Shown: positions 5,820 through 5,973 of the stretch, one piece after another
Layout: each line of letters opens with the position of its first letter
Position numbering within the stretch: the stretch's first letter is position 1
Assembly: GCA_938041005.1 (NCBI GenBank)
Contig: CALHZJ010000063.1
Location: forward strand, 1-5,973
Source: an uncultured Candidatus Saccharibacteria bacterium
GTDB taxonomy: Bacteria > Patescibacteriota > Saccharimonadia > Saccharimonadales > Saccharimonadaceae
DNA length: 5,973 nt
Reading direction: 5' to 3'
Notes under the pieces: generated by a model
Told to the model about the DNA's origin: nothing
Databases searched by the model: none
Seen by the model: the letters and a program-made list of their open reading frames with translations, nothing else
Made by a program: the position numbers and the translations under genes

Positions 5820-5833
5820 AGCGTCCATACATC

Positions 5834-5855
5834 TCGCCATGAGATCGCCATGAGA
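5834..5855. repeat. Tandem 11-base direct repeat
   Basis: TCGCCATGAGA occurs twice back to back (5834-5844 and 5845-5855), 15 bases after the stop of the 151-residue gene. It looks like a recent slippage duplication, or possibly a protein or RNA binding site. Confidence 0.6.
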
Positions 5856-5857
5856 AA

Positions 5858-5900
5858 GGGTTGATAAGTATCTGTTCTACTTACGGTTGCCTGTCAACCC
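5858..5900 (+). other. Inverted repeat in the 3' untranslated region
   Basis: GGGTTGA (5858-5864) pairs with TCAACCC (5894-5900), and inside it TAAGT (5865-5869) pairs with ACTTA (5879-5883), leaving a ten-base bulge on the 3' side. It lacks a T tail, so it is not a terminator by itself. It may protect the 3' end of the transcript, or belong to a structured RNA that spans the unit. Confidence 0.4.
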
Positions 5901-5923
5901 CTTCTTTGAAATATGAACTTATG

Positions 5924-5972
5924 TTATTAAAAATCACCCTAACTACGGGTGATTTTCTTATGGTGAAAAATT
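5924..5972. repeat. 49-base terminator repeat, copy 2
   Basis: This is the partner of 4923-4971, exactly 1001 bases downstream and in the same orientation. Identity stops at 5973, the last base of the window, where copy 1 has G and this copy has T, so the right boundary is set by only one base. Confidence 0.85.
5930..5956. terminator. Intrinsic terminator of the 151-residue gene
   Basis: The stem AAAATCACCC / GGGTGATTTT is the same as in copy 1, with loop TAACTAC (5940-5946). It lies 110 bases after the stop codon. Because it is symmetric, it could also end a minus-strand gene located beyond the window, as copy 1 does for the tRNA. Confidence 0.75.
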
Positions 5973-5973
5973 T

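Noticed and set aside
4923..5972. CRISPR array or phage attachment-site pair
   Set aside because: There are two copies only, 1001 bases apart, each centred on a terminator stem, with no spacers, cas genes or integrase in view. The repeats do not coincide with the tRNA 3' end as attachment sites usually do.
1..5973. Alternative genetic code (TGA read as glycine, as in some candidate phyla)
   Set aside because: RarA and TypA read through at full length with standard stops, and no conserved glycine falls on a TGA.

Overview
The window looks like part of a small bacterial genome of moderate GC content. It uses the standard genetic code: every open frame closes on TAA, TAG or TGA, and no in-frame TGA needs recoding. 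Close spacing, a leaderless-looking rarA start and the style of the slipin, RarA and TypA proteins would fit Candidatus Saccharibacteria (TM7) or a related Patescibacteria lineage. That placement is an inference from general familiarity, not a database match.

Left part (1-2501): a partial slipin/SPFH membrane-scaffold gene runs leftward off the window. It is divergent from rarA, which encodes a replication-associated AAA+ ATPase, and a promoter lies on each side of the roughly 100-base gap. An extended -10 element overlapping the rarA stop codon appears to start a separate transcript for a four-helix membrane protein resembling DUF2569. That gene converges on typA, and a symmetric stem-loop at 2467-2501 can terminate both.

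Middle part (2515-4409): typA/bipA, a ribosome-associated translational GTPase, lies complete on the minus strand. It has its own promoter and a small hairpin overlapping one of its two possible start codons.

Right part (4410-5973): this is the unusual section. Two unrecognised small proteins (92 and 151 residues) each sit in a self-contained plus-strand unit. Each unit has a strong extended -10 promoter, a similar first transcribed sequence, a unique reading frame, and an almost identical 49-base terminator repeat. The two terminator copies differ only in six loop bases. A minus-strand tRNA-Val(CAC) gene lies between the units. The second unit has a leader of about 177 bases with three hairpins and a possible 23-residue basic leader peptide whose stop codon overlaps the start of the 151-residue frame. 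That frame has codon use unlike the housekeeping genes.

The left and middle genes are ordinary housekeeping functions. The right part is best read as a small accessory region with a cassette-like layout. Its function cannot be read from the sequence.
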